Source of the DNA: Deltaproteobacteria bacterium
Lineage (GTDB): Bacteria; Desulfobacterota; Desulfobacteria; Desulfobacterales; Desulfosarcinaceae
DNA length: 64,000 bases
Reading direction: 5' to 3'
Assembly: GCA_021824175.1 (NCBI GenBank)
Contig: JAKALP010000015.1
Span: forward strand, 1-64,000
This document shows positions 27,310 to 36,128 of this stretch, piece after piece. How positions within the stretch are numbered: position 1 is the first letter of the stretch; each line of letters starts with the position of its first letter. The notes below the pieces were generated by a model. It ran no database searches, had not been told where the DNA came from, and worked only from the letters and a program-made list of their open reading frames with translations. The position numbers and the translations under genes were made by a program.

Positions 27310-27455
27310 AGTTTGAAGTATGAAAGTTTTAAGTTAAGGATTTATGCCATTGGATAGATGCAGAAGTTGGCGGCGCTTGCGGAAAAAGTTCATCTAATTG
27401 ATAGAATACATTAGCTTCAAACTTTTCTACTTTACCCTTAAAACTATAAGTTATT
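27303..27455. repeat. AAAGTTTGAAG-word inverted repeat
   Basis: Left words at 27301-27339 (AAAGTTTAAAGTTTGAAG) include the folP stop codon. Right words at 27414-27450 (CTTCAAACTTTTCTACTTT) are an imperfect complement. The hairpin fills the gap between folP and coaX. A similar word occurs near 63940. Confidence 0.7.
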
Positions 27456-27514
27456 TTGTATTCACTCCAAAATTTTTCTTCAGCCAATTTAACTCTGATG
27501 AAAGGTCTCCCACC

Positions 27515-28279
27515 ATGCTTCTGGTCATCGACGTCGGCAATACCAACATCGTCATGGGTGTCTATGATGGAAGTAAACTGATCGCCCATTGGCGCGTGCG
27601 CACCGAACGCGACACCACCGAAGACGAATTCAACGTCCTGGCCGCCGGCCTCTTTGCCCGCAGCAAACTGGATTTCAAGCAAATTAAGAAGACCGCTATC
27701 TCCAGCGTGGTGCCGCCCATGGTGAACATCCTGGATGCCTTTGTGCGCAAATACCTGGGCCATGCGCCGCTGTGGGTGGATGCCAAGTCTTATCCCGGCA
27801 TGCCCATCTTGTACAGCAACCCCAACGAAGTGGGCGCCGACCGCATCGTCAACGCCGTGGCCGCTTACCAGCGCTACAAATGCGAACTGATCGTCATTGA
27901 CTTCGGCACCGCCACCACCTTCGATGTCATCACGGCCAAGGGAGAGTATTTGGGCGGCGCCATCACCCCTGGTATCGGCATCTCCGCCGAAGCGCTTTTC
28001 GCCCGGGCCTCCAAACTGCCCCGGGTGGAGATCTTCAGGCCGCCGGCCAGCGTCATCGGCAAAGACACCATCGGCAGCATGCAATCGGGTATCATCGTCG
28101 GTTACGCCTGCCTGGTGGACGGCATGGTGCAGCGCATCCGCGCCGAACGCCAGGCCCAATCCAAAGTGATCGCCACCGGCGGCCTGGCACCGCTGATTCG
28201 GAATGTCTCCACCACCATCGAGGCCGTGGAACCGGATCTGACCCTGGAGGGATTGAAGATTATCGCGGATAGCTTGTAG
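27515..28279 (+). CDS. coaX: Type III pantothenate kinase
   Basis: The protein has 254 residues from ATG 27515, where the conserved MLLVIDVGNTN phosphate loop begins; 39 upstream codons are open but lack family sequence. Further motifs are GADRIVNA and DFGTATTFD, the hallmarks of CoaX. It phosphorylates pantothenate, the first step of coenzyme A synthesis, in the cytoplasm. In many Deltaproteobacteria the folP gene is followed by the cyclic-di-AMP synthase locus; here coaX takes that place. Confidence 0.95.
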   Translation: MLLVIDVGNTNIVMGVYDGSKLIAHWRVRTERDTTEDEFNVLAAGLFARSKLDFKQIKKTAISSVVPPMVNILDAFVRKYLGHAPLWVDAKSYPGMPILYSNPNEVGADRIVNAVAAYQRYKCELIVIDFGTATTFDVITAKGEYLGGAITPGIGISAEALFARASKLPRVEIFRPPASVIGKDTIGSMQSGIIVGYACLVDGMVQRIRAERQAQSKVIATGGLAPLIRNVSTTIEAVEPDLTLEGLKIIADSL

Positions 28280-28322
28280 TCGTCTTCCTCATTGTTATCC
28301 AAAAGAATAAGGAGAAAGATCG

Positions 28323-29636
28323 GTGAAGGCAATCAGCGGCTGGTTGAATTGGCGCACGCCCAGCGGTTACCGCTGGTATATCTTTTTGGTGTTGAGTTTC
28401 GTCTATTTTCTGGCCTGTTTGCACCGTATCGCGCCCACCATCATCGCCCGCGACCTGGTGCGGGAATTCAGCGCCGGTGCCACGGCCCTGGGGTTTATGG
28501 CCTCTGCCTATTTCTACCTCTACGCGGCCGTGCAGCCCCCGGTGGGGGTGTTGTCCGACACCTGGGGCCCGCGCCTCGTCACCACGCTCTTTGCCGTGAT
28601 TGCCTGCGCGGGGGCCTTGCTGTTCGGGCTGGCGCCCAATATGACCGTGGCCACCCTGGGCCGGGCTCTCATCGGTGCCGGCGTGGGGGGCGTCTTTGTG
28701 CCGGCCCTCAAAGTGTTCAGCAAGTGGTTTCACGCCCAGACCTTTGCCGCCATGACCGGCATCTTTCTGGCCATGGGCAATGCCGGCAATCTGGCCGCCT
28801 CGCTGCCCTTGACCTATCTGGTGATTCAGATGGGCTGGCGCATGTCCTTTGCCGCTATTGGTGCGCTCTCTCTCATGATGGCCCTGGTCTGTTGGATTGT
28901 GGTGCGGGATCAACCCAAGGATAAAGGCTGGCCGGATGTCGCGGTCCCGGCGCCCGCCCATGGTCCATTATTGGATGCCACCCCCGCCGGCATGACTACT
29001 CTCAAGCGTTTGGGCATGGTGTTGGGACGACCGGAGTTCTGGATGGTCACGGGCTCGTACTTCTTCTTCGGTGGCCCCACTTTAGGCTTTCAGGGCCTCT
29101 GGACCGTGCCTTACTTGATCGATGTGCACGGACTGACGCGCGTGCAGGCCGGCGGCATTTTGATGTTGATGCCCCTGGGCTTTGTCTTCGGCTCGCCGCT
29201 TTTTGGCATCCTGGCCGACCGGCTGCCCGTGGGCCGCAAAACGGTAGTAATTGCGGCCCTGATCATCGTCATGTTCTGCTGGGGGGTATTCATTGTCTTC
29301 GGCGGCCATCCGCCCATCACCCTCGTCCCTTTTTTGTTCTTCCTGATCGGTTTTTGCGGTGGCGGCGCCCTATCACTGTTCATGACCATGAATAAAGAGC
29401 TTTTCCCGGTGTGGCTGACCGGCACGGCCATGGGTCTGATGAACCCGGCCGCTTTTTTGAGCACGGCCCTGTTTCAGCCCTTTTCCGGGTACCTCATGGA
29501 CACCGTGGGCCGTTCCGGCGAAACCTACCCCCTGGCCGCCTATTACAAAGTGCTGCTGGCTATCTTCATCACTGCCGTGCTTTCCCTGATCATGATCATG
29601 CCGGTGAGTTCTTCAAAGAAGGGACTAAGGGACTGA
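28323..29636 (+). CDS. MFS transporter
   Basis: The protein has 437 residues from GTG 28323 (AAGGAG upstream). Twelve hydrophobic segments and the cytoplasmic loop GVLSDTWGPR after segment 2 mark the major facilitator superfamily. It resembles hexuronate/glycerol-3-phosphate type or oxalate:formate-like carriers (HRIAPTIIARDL in the first loop), but the substrate is not evident. Its last five codons (GLRD stop) are encoded by the start of the GGGACTGAGG repeat, so the repeat has entered or shaped the reading-frame end. Confidence 0.88.
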   Translation: MKAISGWLNWRTPSGYRWYIFLVLSFVYFLACLHRIAPTIIARDLVREFSAGATALGFMASAYFYLYAAVQPPVGVLSDTWGPRLVTTLFAVIACAGALLFGLAPNMTVATLGRALIGAGVGGVFVPALKVFSKWFHAQTFAAMTGIFLAMGNAGNLAASLPLTYLVIQMGWRMSFAAIGALSLMMALVCWIVVRDQPKDKGWPDVAVPAPAHGPLLDATPAGMTTLKRLGMVLGRPEFWMVTGSYFFFGGPTLGFQGLWTVPYLIDVHGLTRVQAGGILMLMPLGFVFGSPLFGILADRLPVGRKTVVIAALIIVMFCWGVFIVFGGHPPITLVPFLFFLIGFCGGGALSLFMTMNKELFPVWLTGTAMGLMNPAAFLSTALFQPFSGYLMDTVGRSGETYPLAAYYKVLLAIFITAVLSLIMIMPVSSSKKGLRD

Positions 29637-30088
29637 GGGACTGAGGGACTAAGGCGCTAAGGCACAGAGGCACAGAGGTGAAGGGGCGCAAATGGACTGA
29701 GGGACTGAGGGACAAAGGGATTGAGGGATATAGGCACAAAGGCACAAAGAAAGGGACTAAGTGCTCTATCGTCCTCGCTCCCCTGCGTGGGAGCGCCTGT
29801 TCGAGAGGCCCTGGCAGAAGTTTTAGTTCCCGCGCCGGAGCGTGGGAACCAGGAAAATGTCCGCGAATATGCTTTGCAGAATGTCTGATAGAAGTAGATC
29901 TATTATTATAGAAGTCGTATCAAAATTGTTCTCACCCAAAAGCACAAAGAGTACTTCTTTACCCCTTAATCCTCAGCCCCTCAGCTCCTTTGTGCCTCTG
30001 TGACTCTGTCCCTTTGCCTCTAACCGAGAATTCTCTGATTACGACATTTAGTACGCACTAGAGCCAGGCCGACTTCGCCGGCCGGCAT
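29620..30088. repeat. GGGACTGAGG/GGCACAAAGG-word inverted repeat and composite copy 2
   Basis: The left arm (29620-29760) iterates GGGACTGAGG and AGGCACAAAGG. The right arm (29975-30022) carries the complement words CCTTTGTGCCTCTG. Between them, 29735-29882 is the inverted second copy of the composite element at 23989-24140, including CGTGGGAACC and GAGCGAGG parts. No gene is seen in this 450-bp gap. Confidence 0.82.
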
Positions 30089-30576
30089 TCAAGTCGGGAA
30101 CCGGCCCTTTTGGAGCAAAGACTTAAATGGAGCATCGTGCTCTTCCGCGAAACAATCCTCAAACCCTTTGCCATGATTGCCCATAAGATATTGCTTCAAA
30201 GTAAACAAAGTGGGGTCTGGCGCTTGACCAATCTGTGCGGCAAGTATTTTGGCGCGTTCCAATACAGATTGGTTTGTAACGATTTCATTGACCAGCCCGA
30301 TGCGATGGGCCTCCTTGGCGTCGATGGTTGCTCCCGTCAAACAAAGATAGCGGGCATGGCCGTCTCCAACGATCCAGCGCAGCGGGGTAAAGAGGGGCGG
30401 TGCACCGAATTTGATTTCTGGATGTCCGAAAGCGGCCGCCCCGGAACAGATTCGGATAGCGCACAAGGCGGCCAGATCAAAGGCGCCTCCCAAGGCCGGT
30501 CCATGCGCTTTTCCGGGCGGTTCAACACAATGATCCCGGCTTTTGCTTCGACGCTGATTTTGATGGTTTCGGGCAT
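30089..30576 (-). pseudogene. Enoyl-CoA hydratase/isomerase, internally deleted and frameshifted
   Basis: The 5' end from ATG 30576 encodes a normal crotonase start (MPETIKISVEAKAGIIVLN-RPEK). Directly after this, the crotonase core continues in another frame with GPALGGAFDLAALCAIRIC, then FGHPEIKFG and GLVNEIV. About 70-80 residues, including the first oxyanion-hole segment, are missing at the junction near 30505, and the frame shifts there. The second frame then runs intact to the stop at 30089. It follows a response-regulator gene on the same strand. It is unlikely to give an active enzyme. Confidence 0.82.
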
Positions 30577-30588
30577 CGTGGCAACGCC

Positions 30589-30969
30589 TCATCCCTGTGA
30601 GGGCGTTTCGTGCAGCAGTCTCTGGACGCAAGCTTTGAGATCGCTGATTTTAACGGGTTTTGCGAAGAAGTCATTGGCGTTGCGGCGGAAGGCTTCCACG
30701 GCCGCGTCCAGGCTGGCAAAGGCCGTGATCATGATCACCTTGATTTCTGGCGATTCATCCTTGATCGTTTTCAGCACCCCCATGCCATCCATGTCTTTCA
30801 TCTTCAAATCCGTGATCACCACGTGGAACTTCTCCTCTTTGAGCCTGGCCAGAGCGGGCTTCGGGTTCAGAAATGTTTCCACAATGTAGCCATCGTGCTC
30901 GAAAGCCGTTTTGATCATTTTGCCCACGATATTCTCGTCATCAATGACCATGATCCGGTAAGCAGCCAT
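30589..30969 (-). CDS. Single-domain response regulator
   Basis: The protein has 126 residues and is only a receiver domain: acidic pocket DDE (residues 10-12), phospho-acceptor Asp54 in VVITDLKM, the Thr of MITAF and Lys of AKPV. There is no output domain, so it may act by protein contact or as a phosphate shuttle. Its start lies two bases after the stop of the sensor kinase, and the kinase's GAGGAGAT end serves as its ribosome-binding site. The pair is therefore cotranscribed and coupled. Confidence 0.92.
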   Translation of the reverse strand: MAAYRIMVIDDENIVGKMIKTAFEHDGYIVETFLNPKPALARLKEEKFHVVITDLKMKDMDGMGVLKTIKDESPEIKVIMITAFASLDAAVEAFRRNANDFFAKPVKISDLKACVQRLLHETPSQG

Positions 30970-30970
30970 G

Positions 30971-32377
30971 TTAGATCTCCTCCTGTCGATGGGCGGGTAA
31001 TTGAATGGTAAAAGTCGTGCCTTTCCCGATCTGGCTTTTTACATCGATTTTACCGTTGTGGTTTTTGATGATTCCGTAGCTGATGGATAAGCCCAGCCCG
31101 GTGCCTTCGGTTCCTTTGGTGCTGAAAAAGGGATCGAAAATATGGGGCAGAAACTCCGCTGAAATGCCTTCGCCCGTATCTTCGACTTCAATGACCACAG
31201 AGTCGCCCTTTTCTTCGAGCCTCGTTCGGATGTAGACCGCGCCGCCGCAGGTGGACATGGCGTGGACGGCATTGGTCAGGAGGTTGACGAATACTTCTTC
31301 GATCTTGTGCCGGTCGATGAAGACGGGGGGAAGCGTCGGCTCGAGTTCCAATTTGCTTTCAATGCAGGTGACATCGAACATGTTTTGAACCAGCTTGAGC
31401 GACTCTTTGGCCAACTGATTCATATCGACCATTTGGAAATCGGTCTTTTTGGGCTTCGAGAAATCGAGCAGGTTTTGGACCACTCTTCTGATTCTTTCGG
31501 TTTGATCCAACACCGTCTGCATGTAATCAAGCCGGTCTTCTGGGCTCAGATCGTCGTAGAGCGCAAGATAGTTTTGCGCCACCATGGATATGTTATTCAG
31601 CGGATTGCCAAGCTCATGGGCCACTCCGGCCGTAAGCACGCCCATGGAGGCCAGCTTGCGGCTTTGAATCAACTGCTCCAGGCGCGAGCCGAGTTCTTCG
31701 GACATGGAGTTGATGGCCGTCATGACCGATCCCAGCTCATCGTTGGGTATTTTGCCTCCGATCTTGTTGAAGTTTCCTTTGGAAATGGCCGTGGCGACCT
31801 TTTCGATCCGGCGCAGGGACCTGAACATTTTCGAAAAAAAGAGATAACTGGTGGTGGCGGCAATGGCGAGCACGAAGCAAAAAAAGGAGAACAAGGCCCT
31901 CCGGGACGCCACGATGATCCGATTGACGGCCTCTCTTTCGAGTTGGATCAGGCTGGCCGATTGTTCGCGCAGTTGGCGCCCGGTTTCGCGCAGCGATTCC
32001 GCCATCTCTTTTGTAAATTCGCCAGATTTTTCCAGGGCCGCGACTTCCTGCTCGTACTTTTTAAGATTCGACTCGAGCTGGGCGAGCTTTTCCTTGCCGA
32101 TGGCCCGCTTGAGATTCTCCCTTTCGTCATCGATGGCCTGGGCGCTTTTGTTCAGGTCTTCGTGGATGAGCGGCAGATCGGATTTGTCCTTGTACAAGAA
32201 GTAATTCTTCTCTGAAAGCCGCATTTTAAGAAGATTGGCGTTGAGGCCTTCGGCAATTTCGACGAAGTTCAGCTTGTTGAGCAGTAAATCGAGTTTCTGA
32301 TAAGAAAAGGCATAGACGACCGCGATGAACATGATGGCGAGCACATTGCCGAGAATGATTTTATGCACGAGTTTCAT
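30971..32377 (-). CDS. Membrane sensor histidine kinase
   Basis: The protein has 468 residues. It has a membrane segment at about 7-24, a helical periplasmic sensor (25-160) with long coiled-coil character, a second membrane segment at about 161-181, a HAMP domain, HisKA with His254 in GVAHELGNPL, and an HATPase with DTGEGIS and GTGLGLSI. The helical four-bundle sensor is of the type with a conserved KNYFLYKD segment. It is the cognate kinase of the following single-domain regulator. A hairpin at 32427-32484 separates it from the upstream operon. Confidence 0.93.
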   Translation of the reverse strand: MKLVHKIILGNVLAIMFIAVVYAFSYQKLDLLLNKLNFVEIAEGLNANLLKMRLSEKNYFLYKDKSDLPLIHEDLNKSAQAIDDERENLKRAIGKEKLAQLESNLKKYEQEVAALEKSGEFTKEMAESLRETGRQLREQSASLIQLEREAVNRIIVASRRALFSFFCFVLAIAATTSYLFFSKMFRSLRRIEKVATAISKGNFNKIGGKIPNDELGSVMTAINSMSEELGSRLEQLIQSRKLASMGVLTAGVAHELGNPLNNISMVAQNYLALYDDLSPEDRLDYMQTVLDQTERIRRVVQNLLDFSKPKKTDFQMVDMNQLAKESLKLVQNMFDVTCIESKLELEPTLPPVFIDRHKIEEVFVNLLTNAVHAMSTCGGAVYIRTRLEEKGDSVVIEVEDTGEGISAEFLPHIFDPFFSTKGTEGTGLGLSISYGIIKNHNGKIDVKSQIGKGTTFTIQLPAHRQEEI

Positions 32378-32426
32378 GGGCGGCGGCCTCTTTGCTTCCT
32401 CGTGGGCGGGTGGGGCGTGCGCGTTT

Positions 32427-32484
32427 TACAAGCTATCTCAAAATAATCTTTTGGCCCAAAATCTTTATTTTGAGATAGCTTGTA
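32427..32484 (-). terminator. 20-bp hairpin between operons
   Basis: Perfect 20-bp arms (TACAAGCTATCTCAAAATAA and complement) enclose an 18-nt spacer between the end of the DUF202-repeat gene and the kinase gene. A-rich arms make it a plausible terminator or attenuator. Confidence 0.75.
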
Positions 32485-32498
32485 GCATCTTCAATGCT

Positions 32499-33752
32499 TC
32501 ACGGCATTTCGGCTTCAGTAATCAACAGTTCTTTGGCCGGCCGCAGAATATAGTCTGGAATTTCGGCTTGTTCTTTTTGGGCCGGCAGATACCAGACGGC
32601 TCCGTCAATGATCAACCCAACGGCGCCTATGATGATAAACATATCGAAAACAGTCAAAAAGCTCAACCCGAAGTAGCGCGTCAGGCCAACGCCCAGCGAT
32701 AAGAAGGAGACTCCCGTGCGGATGAATGAAAGGCCGGTGCGGGCGCGGGCGTAGACCGTTCGGTAGCAGGCCGCGACGGTGCGCTGGGCCGACAGCAGAT
32801 TGCGTTCATGCGCCAGGTAGGAACGCTTTTTATTGTCCATGGATTGATCCATTACAATATCGTGCCGCAAGGGCAGCTCCGCCACCCGGGCCAGCATGGT
32901 CTTGCGGGCGGGACGGTTTTGCTCTTGGCGCTCAATGAACCGGTAGTTTTCCAAAAAGTATAAGGTCGCCGACGTAACTTCCACTATGGTCTGGTGCCTG
33001 GGCGGCCGCAGGACATGGCGCTTGATGCGCACGTAGTGGTACAGCCCCAGGAGAATCAGCCCCAGGCCCATGGCGATCAGGGACCAGTAGAAATATTGAT
33101 AATAGGCCGGATACGAACCGCGCAGATGCAGCAGGGACCGACCGATGGCAATCAATCCCATGCCGCCGCCCAGCAGTCCCAGATTGGTTCGGACCTTGGC
33201 GAAATCGGTGCGGTAGCACGCCAGTATGGTTCGCCAGCGCGCCATGGTGTTGCGCCACAGGGCCAGACTGGTTCTTTCATTGCCGATCAAGTGCCTGGGA
33301 TCGCTGTTGAGGAAGTCTTCTTTGAAAGCCTGAATATCTTCGGGCAGCGCCACGCGGAATTCGTATTTGGCGGCCTGGATGTACTCCTTCACCAGGCCGG
33401 GCAGGGCCGGATCTTTGGGGTTGGTGGCGGCAATGATCGCCATCTGCCCATCCTGGGCCACGGGAAACCAGTGGTAGCCACAGATGCCTTTGTCAGCCAG
33501 GGCCACTAATAATTCAAAGGGAATCGGCAGACGCTCGTCGTACTCCGCCCAGGCGCACTCATAGTGGGCGGATAACGCCGTCAACAGCTTGCGTCGCGTG
33601 ACATGGTATTCATGCCGCAGTACTTTTTCGACCTCCACGCCCCGGTTGGCGGCCCCGGCCGCGGCCTCGCGCAGTTTGGCTTCGGACAGAACACCCGTCT
33701 CGACCAGGTGCCGAAATCGGTCTAAGGTTTCATTGATGATTTCAGAGGTCAT
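32499..33752 (-). CDS. GspE/MshE-N-like domain with two DUF202-like membrane units
   Basis: The protein has 417 residues from ATG 33752, which overlaps the end of the upstream gene by 11 bases; 45 further upstream codons are open but overlap that gene and lack family sequence. Residues about 5-145 resemble the N-terminal domain of GspE/MshE-type ATPases (LETGVLSEAKL, then FPVAQDGQMAIIAATNPKD). Two units follow (about 157-245 and 312-390). Each has Arg-Thr steps every seven residues (ERTSLALWRNTMARWRT; ERNLLSAQRTVAACYRT) and then two membrane helices, as in DUF202/YidH. No ATPase domain is present. It is paralogous to the upstream neighbour. Function is unknown. Confidence 0.8.
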   Translation of the reverse strand: MTSEIINETLDRFRHLVETGVLSEAKLREAAAGAANRGVEVEKVLRHEYHVTRRKLLTALSAHYECAWAEYDERLPIPFELLVALADKGICGYHWFPVAQDGQMAIIAATNPKDPALPGLVKEYIQAAKYEFRVALPEDIQAFKEDFLNSDPRHLIGNERTSLALWRNTMARWRTILACYRTDFAKVRTNLGLLGGGMGLIAIGRSLLHLRGSYPAYYQYFYWSLIAMGLGLILLGLYHYVRIKRHVLRPPRHQTIVEVTSATLYFLENYRFIERQEQNRPARKTMLARVAELPLRHDIVMDQSMDNKKRSYLAHERNLLSAQRTVAACYRTVYARARTGLSFIRTGVSFLSLGVGLTRYFGLSFLTVFDMFIIIGAVGLIIDGAVWYLPAQKEQAEIPDYILRPAKELLITEAEMP

Positions 33753-35433
33753 AGCGACTGAAAACGACTTTCTTCCATGAAAGGGTCGGTTGGGCGTAAT
33801 CGGGGAACTGAATCTCCATATCCCAGGAACAGTAAGGGAATGACTCCTTGATTCTTTCGGCTGGAAGATGCCAGCGGAAGCCATCAATGATGAAAATCAA
33901 CCCCATCACCATCAGACAAGCATAGCAAGTCATCCAGGTTATGTTGGACAGGCCGAAGTAGACCAGCAGCCCCATCCCTACGGAGAAGATTTTTACCCCG
34001 GTGCGGATAAAGGCCATGCCGGTCCGGGAGCGCGCTAGAATGGTGCGCAGCCTGGCTTTGACATTGCGCCGTTCAGCGATGAGGGTGCGCTCCAGGGCCA
34101 GTCCGGTGGTGCCCCAGATGCCTGGCGAATGGGACTCCTTGATGAACAGGGCCGTGGGCAGTTCCCCGGCGCTGATGGGGTCGCGCCAGGCCGAGAACAT
34201 GAAATCCCAGATGGAGCGCCGCTGATGTTTTTTGCGGATCAGTTTCAGTCCTTCATTGCCGGCCCGCCGTCCGGGGACATACCAGTGCAGACCCTCCAGG
34301 GTCATGGTCGCGCCCAATAGAATAAAGGTCACATAGCTGATGACCCATCCGCTGGTGGGAAATTGCCGCACCAGGGCGATGCCCAAACCGATCAGGGCGA
34401 TTCCGGTGCGCATAAAAGCCAGACCAGTGCGGGCTTTGGCCATGGCCGAGCGGTAGGATGCCAGGGCCGTGCGCTCTTCGGCATGATCGGTGCGATCAAT
34501 GGCCAGAAACCGCCGCTTCATGATCGGCGAGAGCCGATTCCAGCCGATCCGCAGCGTGTCGGCCCCCTCAATAGGGTCATGGCGCGCGTAGAGCATTTTT
34601 CCATCCACAATACCATGCTCAAGAAAAGAGCTGCCGAAGGTGGATTCGGTCGGATTGTAGGAGGGCATTTGGCGGGCCACCGGCCGGATGGGCAGATACC
34701 AGCGCAACCCCTCCACGGTCAGGGCGAGGCCGACCACCAGAAGCAAGGCATCGGGGATCAGGGCAAAGCCGATCCCGAAAACCTGAAGCAGAACCAGGGC
34801 GATGGCGCTGAAGGAGAGTCCGGTCCGCATCATGGCCAGGCCGGTTCGGCCCTTGGCCAGGGAAGTTCTGTGAAAGGCCAGCAAGGTGCGCATTTTGGCC
34901 AGCGCATTGCGCACCCGCGCCAAAGCCGTGCGGCCAGCCGAGGCCGGATAGTGCGGATTGGCATCCTGATTGTGTTCGATGATGCGCGTGATATCGGGAG
35001 GCAGAGCGATGCATTTGTTGAGTTTTTCTACTTGGAGAGCTGTTTTGATCTCAGCGTCAAGCGCTGCGTCTTCGGGAAAGCCGACCACCACATCGGCCTG
35101 GCGATCCACGACCCGCAAGGGGAACCACAAGCGCTGTTTTAGCCGTTCCAGGTCCAGCCGGGACGCCAGCGTCTCTGTCAGGAGAAAACTTTCGCTGAAC
35201 TCGACGAAGGGCAGATGGTAGCGGTCGGACAGGCAGCGAAGAATCGCGTGTTTGGGCACCCCCATTTCAATCAAGAGCGCTTCCGGGAAGATATCGGCCG
35301 CCTCGGCTTCGTTGAGGATGGCGTGCAGTTTGCCTTCGACAATGACGCCGTTTGCGATCAAACCATCAAATCTTGAATGCGAGCCTGGGCCGAAAATCGG
35401 AGGGGATTGCCCCCAAGGATTAGGATGGTTCAT
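33742..35433 (-). CDS. GspE/MshE-N-like domain with three DUF202-like membrane units
   Basis: The protein has 563 residues. Residues about 20-150 resemble the GspE/MshE N-terminal domain (EMGVPKHAILRCLSDRYHLPF, WFPLRVVDRQADVVVGFPED). Three repeats follow at about 165-250, 308-388 and 445-525. Each starts with a helix in which Arg-Thr recurs every seventh residue (ALARVRNALAKMRT; RTALASYRSAMAKART; RRNVKARLRT), then RTGL/RTGI and two membrane helices ending in a WYLP or WHLP motif. MshE-type N domains can bind cyclic-di-GMP, so a second-messenger-responsive membrane protein is a reasonable inference. The gene lies in an operon with a methyltransferase upstream (12-bp gap) and a shorter paralogue downstream (overlap). 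Confidence 0.8.
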   Translation of the reverse strand: MNHPNPWGQSPPIFGPGSHSRFDGLIANGVIVEGKLHAILNEAEAADIFPEALLIEMGVPKHAILRCLSDRYHLPFVEFSESFLLTETLASRLDLERLKQRLWFPLRVVDRQADVVVGFPEDAALDAEIKTALQVEKLNKCIALPPDITRIIEHNQDANPHYPASAGRTALARVRNALAKMRTLLAFHRTSLAKGRTGLAMMRTGLSFSAIALVLLQVFGIGFALIPDALLLVVGLALTVEGLRWYLPIRPVARQMPSYNPTESTFGSSFLEHGIVDGKMLYARHDPIEGADTLRIGWNRLSPIMKRRFLAIDRTDHAEERTALASYRSAMAKARTGLAFMRTGIALIGLGIALVRQFPTSGWVISYVTFILLGATMTLEGLHWYVPGRRAGNEGLKLIRKKHQRRSIWDFMFSAWRDPISAGELPTALFIKESHSPGIWGTTGLALERTLIAERRNVKARLRTILARSRTGMAFIRTGVKIFSVGMGLLVYFGLSNITWMTCYACLMVMGLIFIIDGFRWHLPAERIKESFPYCSWDMEIQFPDYAQPTLSWKKVVFSRYDL

Positions 35434-35445
35434 GCACGGCCCGCC

Positions 35446-36078
35446 TTATTTCCTTCGGGCCGTCAAGAGAAAGAGCATGAACCGCCGCATCTCTCCATTG
35501 GCCCCAGGTTTGATGACTTCCGCAGCGTCGGTCAGCGCAACGTCCTCAAAACCAGCTTTCTCAAAAGCATTGCGCAACCCCTCGCGATCAAATCCGAAAT
35601 GAAACACCCCGGTATTGTCCTCATGGAACTTGCCTTCATCCGGGTCCAGGTCGGAGATGGCCACCTGACCGCCGGGGACAAGCACATTATAAAGTTGAAG
35701 CAAAAACGGTTCGATCCGCTGGATGTGATGCAGGGTCATATTGCTGATAATCAGGTCATATTTCCCCGGCAGGGCCTGCTCCTGCTCCAGATCCAGCCGT
35801 ACCGTCTTCACCCGGTCCAGCTTTAGTTGCGCGATTTTCCGGTTGAACTGATCCAGCATGCCCTGGGAGCTGTCCACACCGGTAATCGACCCTACCCGCG
35901 GCAGGATCTGAAGGCTTAACAAGCCAGTCCCGCAGCCGAAGTCCAGAACATCCATATCCGGCCGCAACGCCACCGTCTTCGCGATGGCCTGGCTCACATC
36001 TTTGACCATTTTGGACCTCACCGGATTTTCATCCCAGGAGGCTGCCTCTTTGTCGAAATTGCGTTTTTCTGATTGCAT
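35446..36078 (-). CDS. Class I SAM-dependent methyltransferase
   Basis: The protein has 210 residues. Motif I is VLDFGCGTGLLS (near 41-52); GVDSSQGML and DLIISNMTLHHI follow, the layout of ubiquinone/menaquinone-type or small-molecule methyltransferases. The substrate is unknown. It is the first gene of the operon with the two DUF202-repeat proteins. ATG 36078 is preceded by AAGGATCAGG. Confidence 0.9.
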   Translation of the reverse strand: MQSEKRNFDKEAASWDENPVRSKMVKDVSQAIAKTVALRPDMDVLDFGCGTGLLSLQILPRVGSITGVDSSQGMLDQFNRKIAQLKLDRVKTVRLDLEQEQALPGKYDLIISNMTLHHIQRIEPFLLQLYNVLVPGGQVAISDLDPDEGKFHEDNTGVFHFGFDREGLRNAFEKAGFEDVALTDAAEVIKPGANGEMRRFMLFLLTARRK

Positions 36079-36128
36079 AGCCTGATCCTTACCATATCAA
36101 TGCCTTATTCCAAAGACGATCTTGGGCG

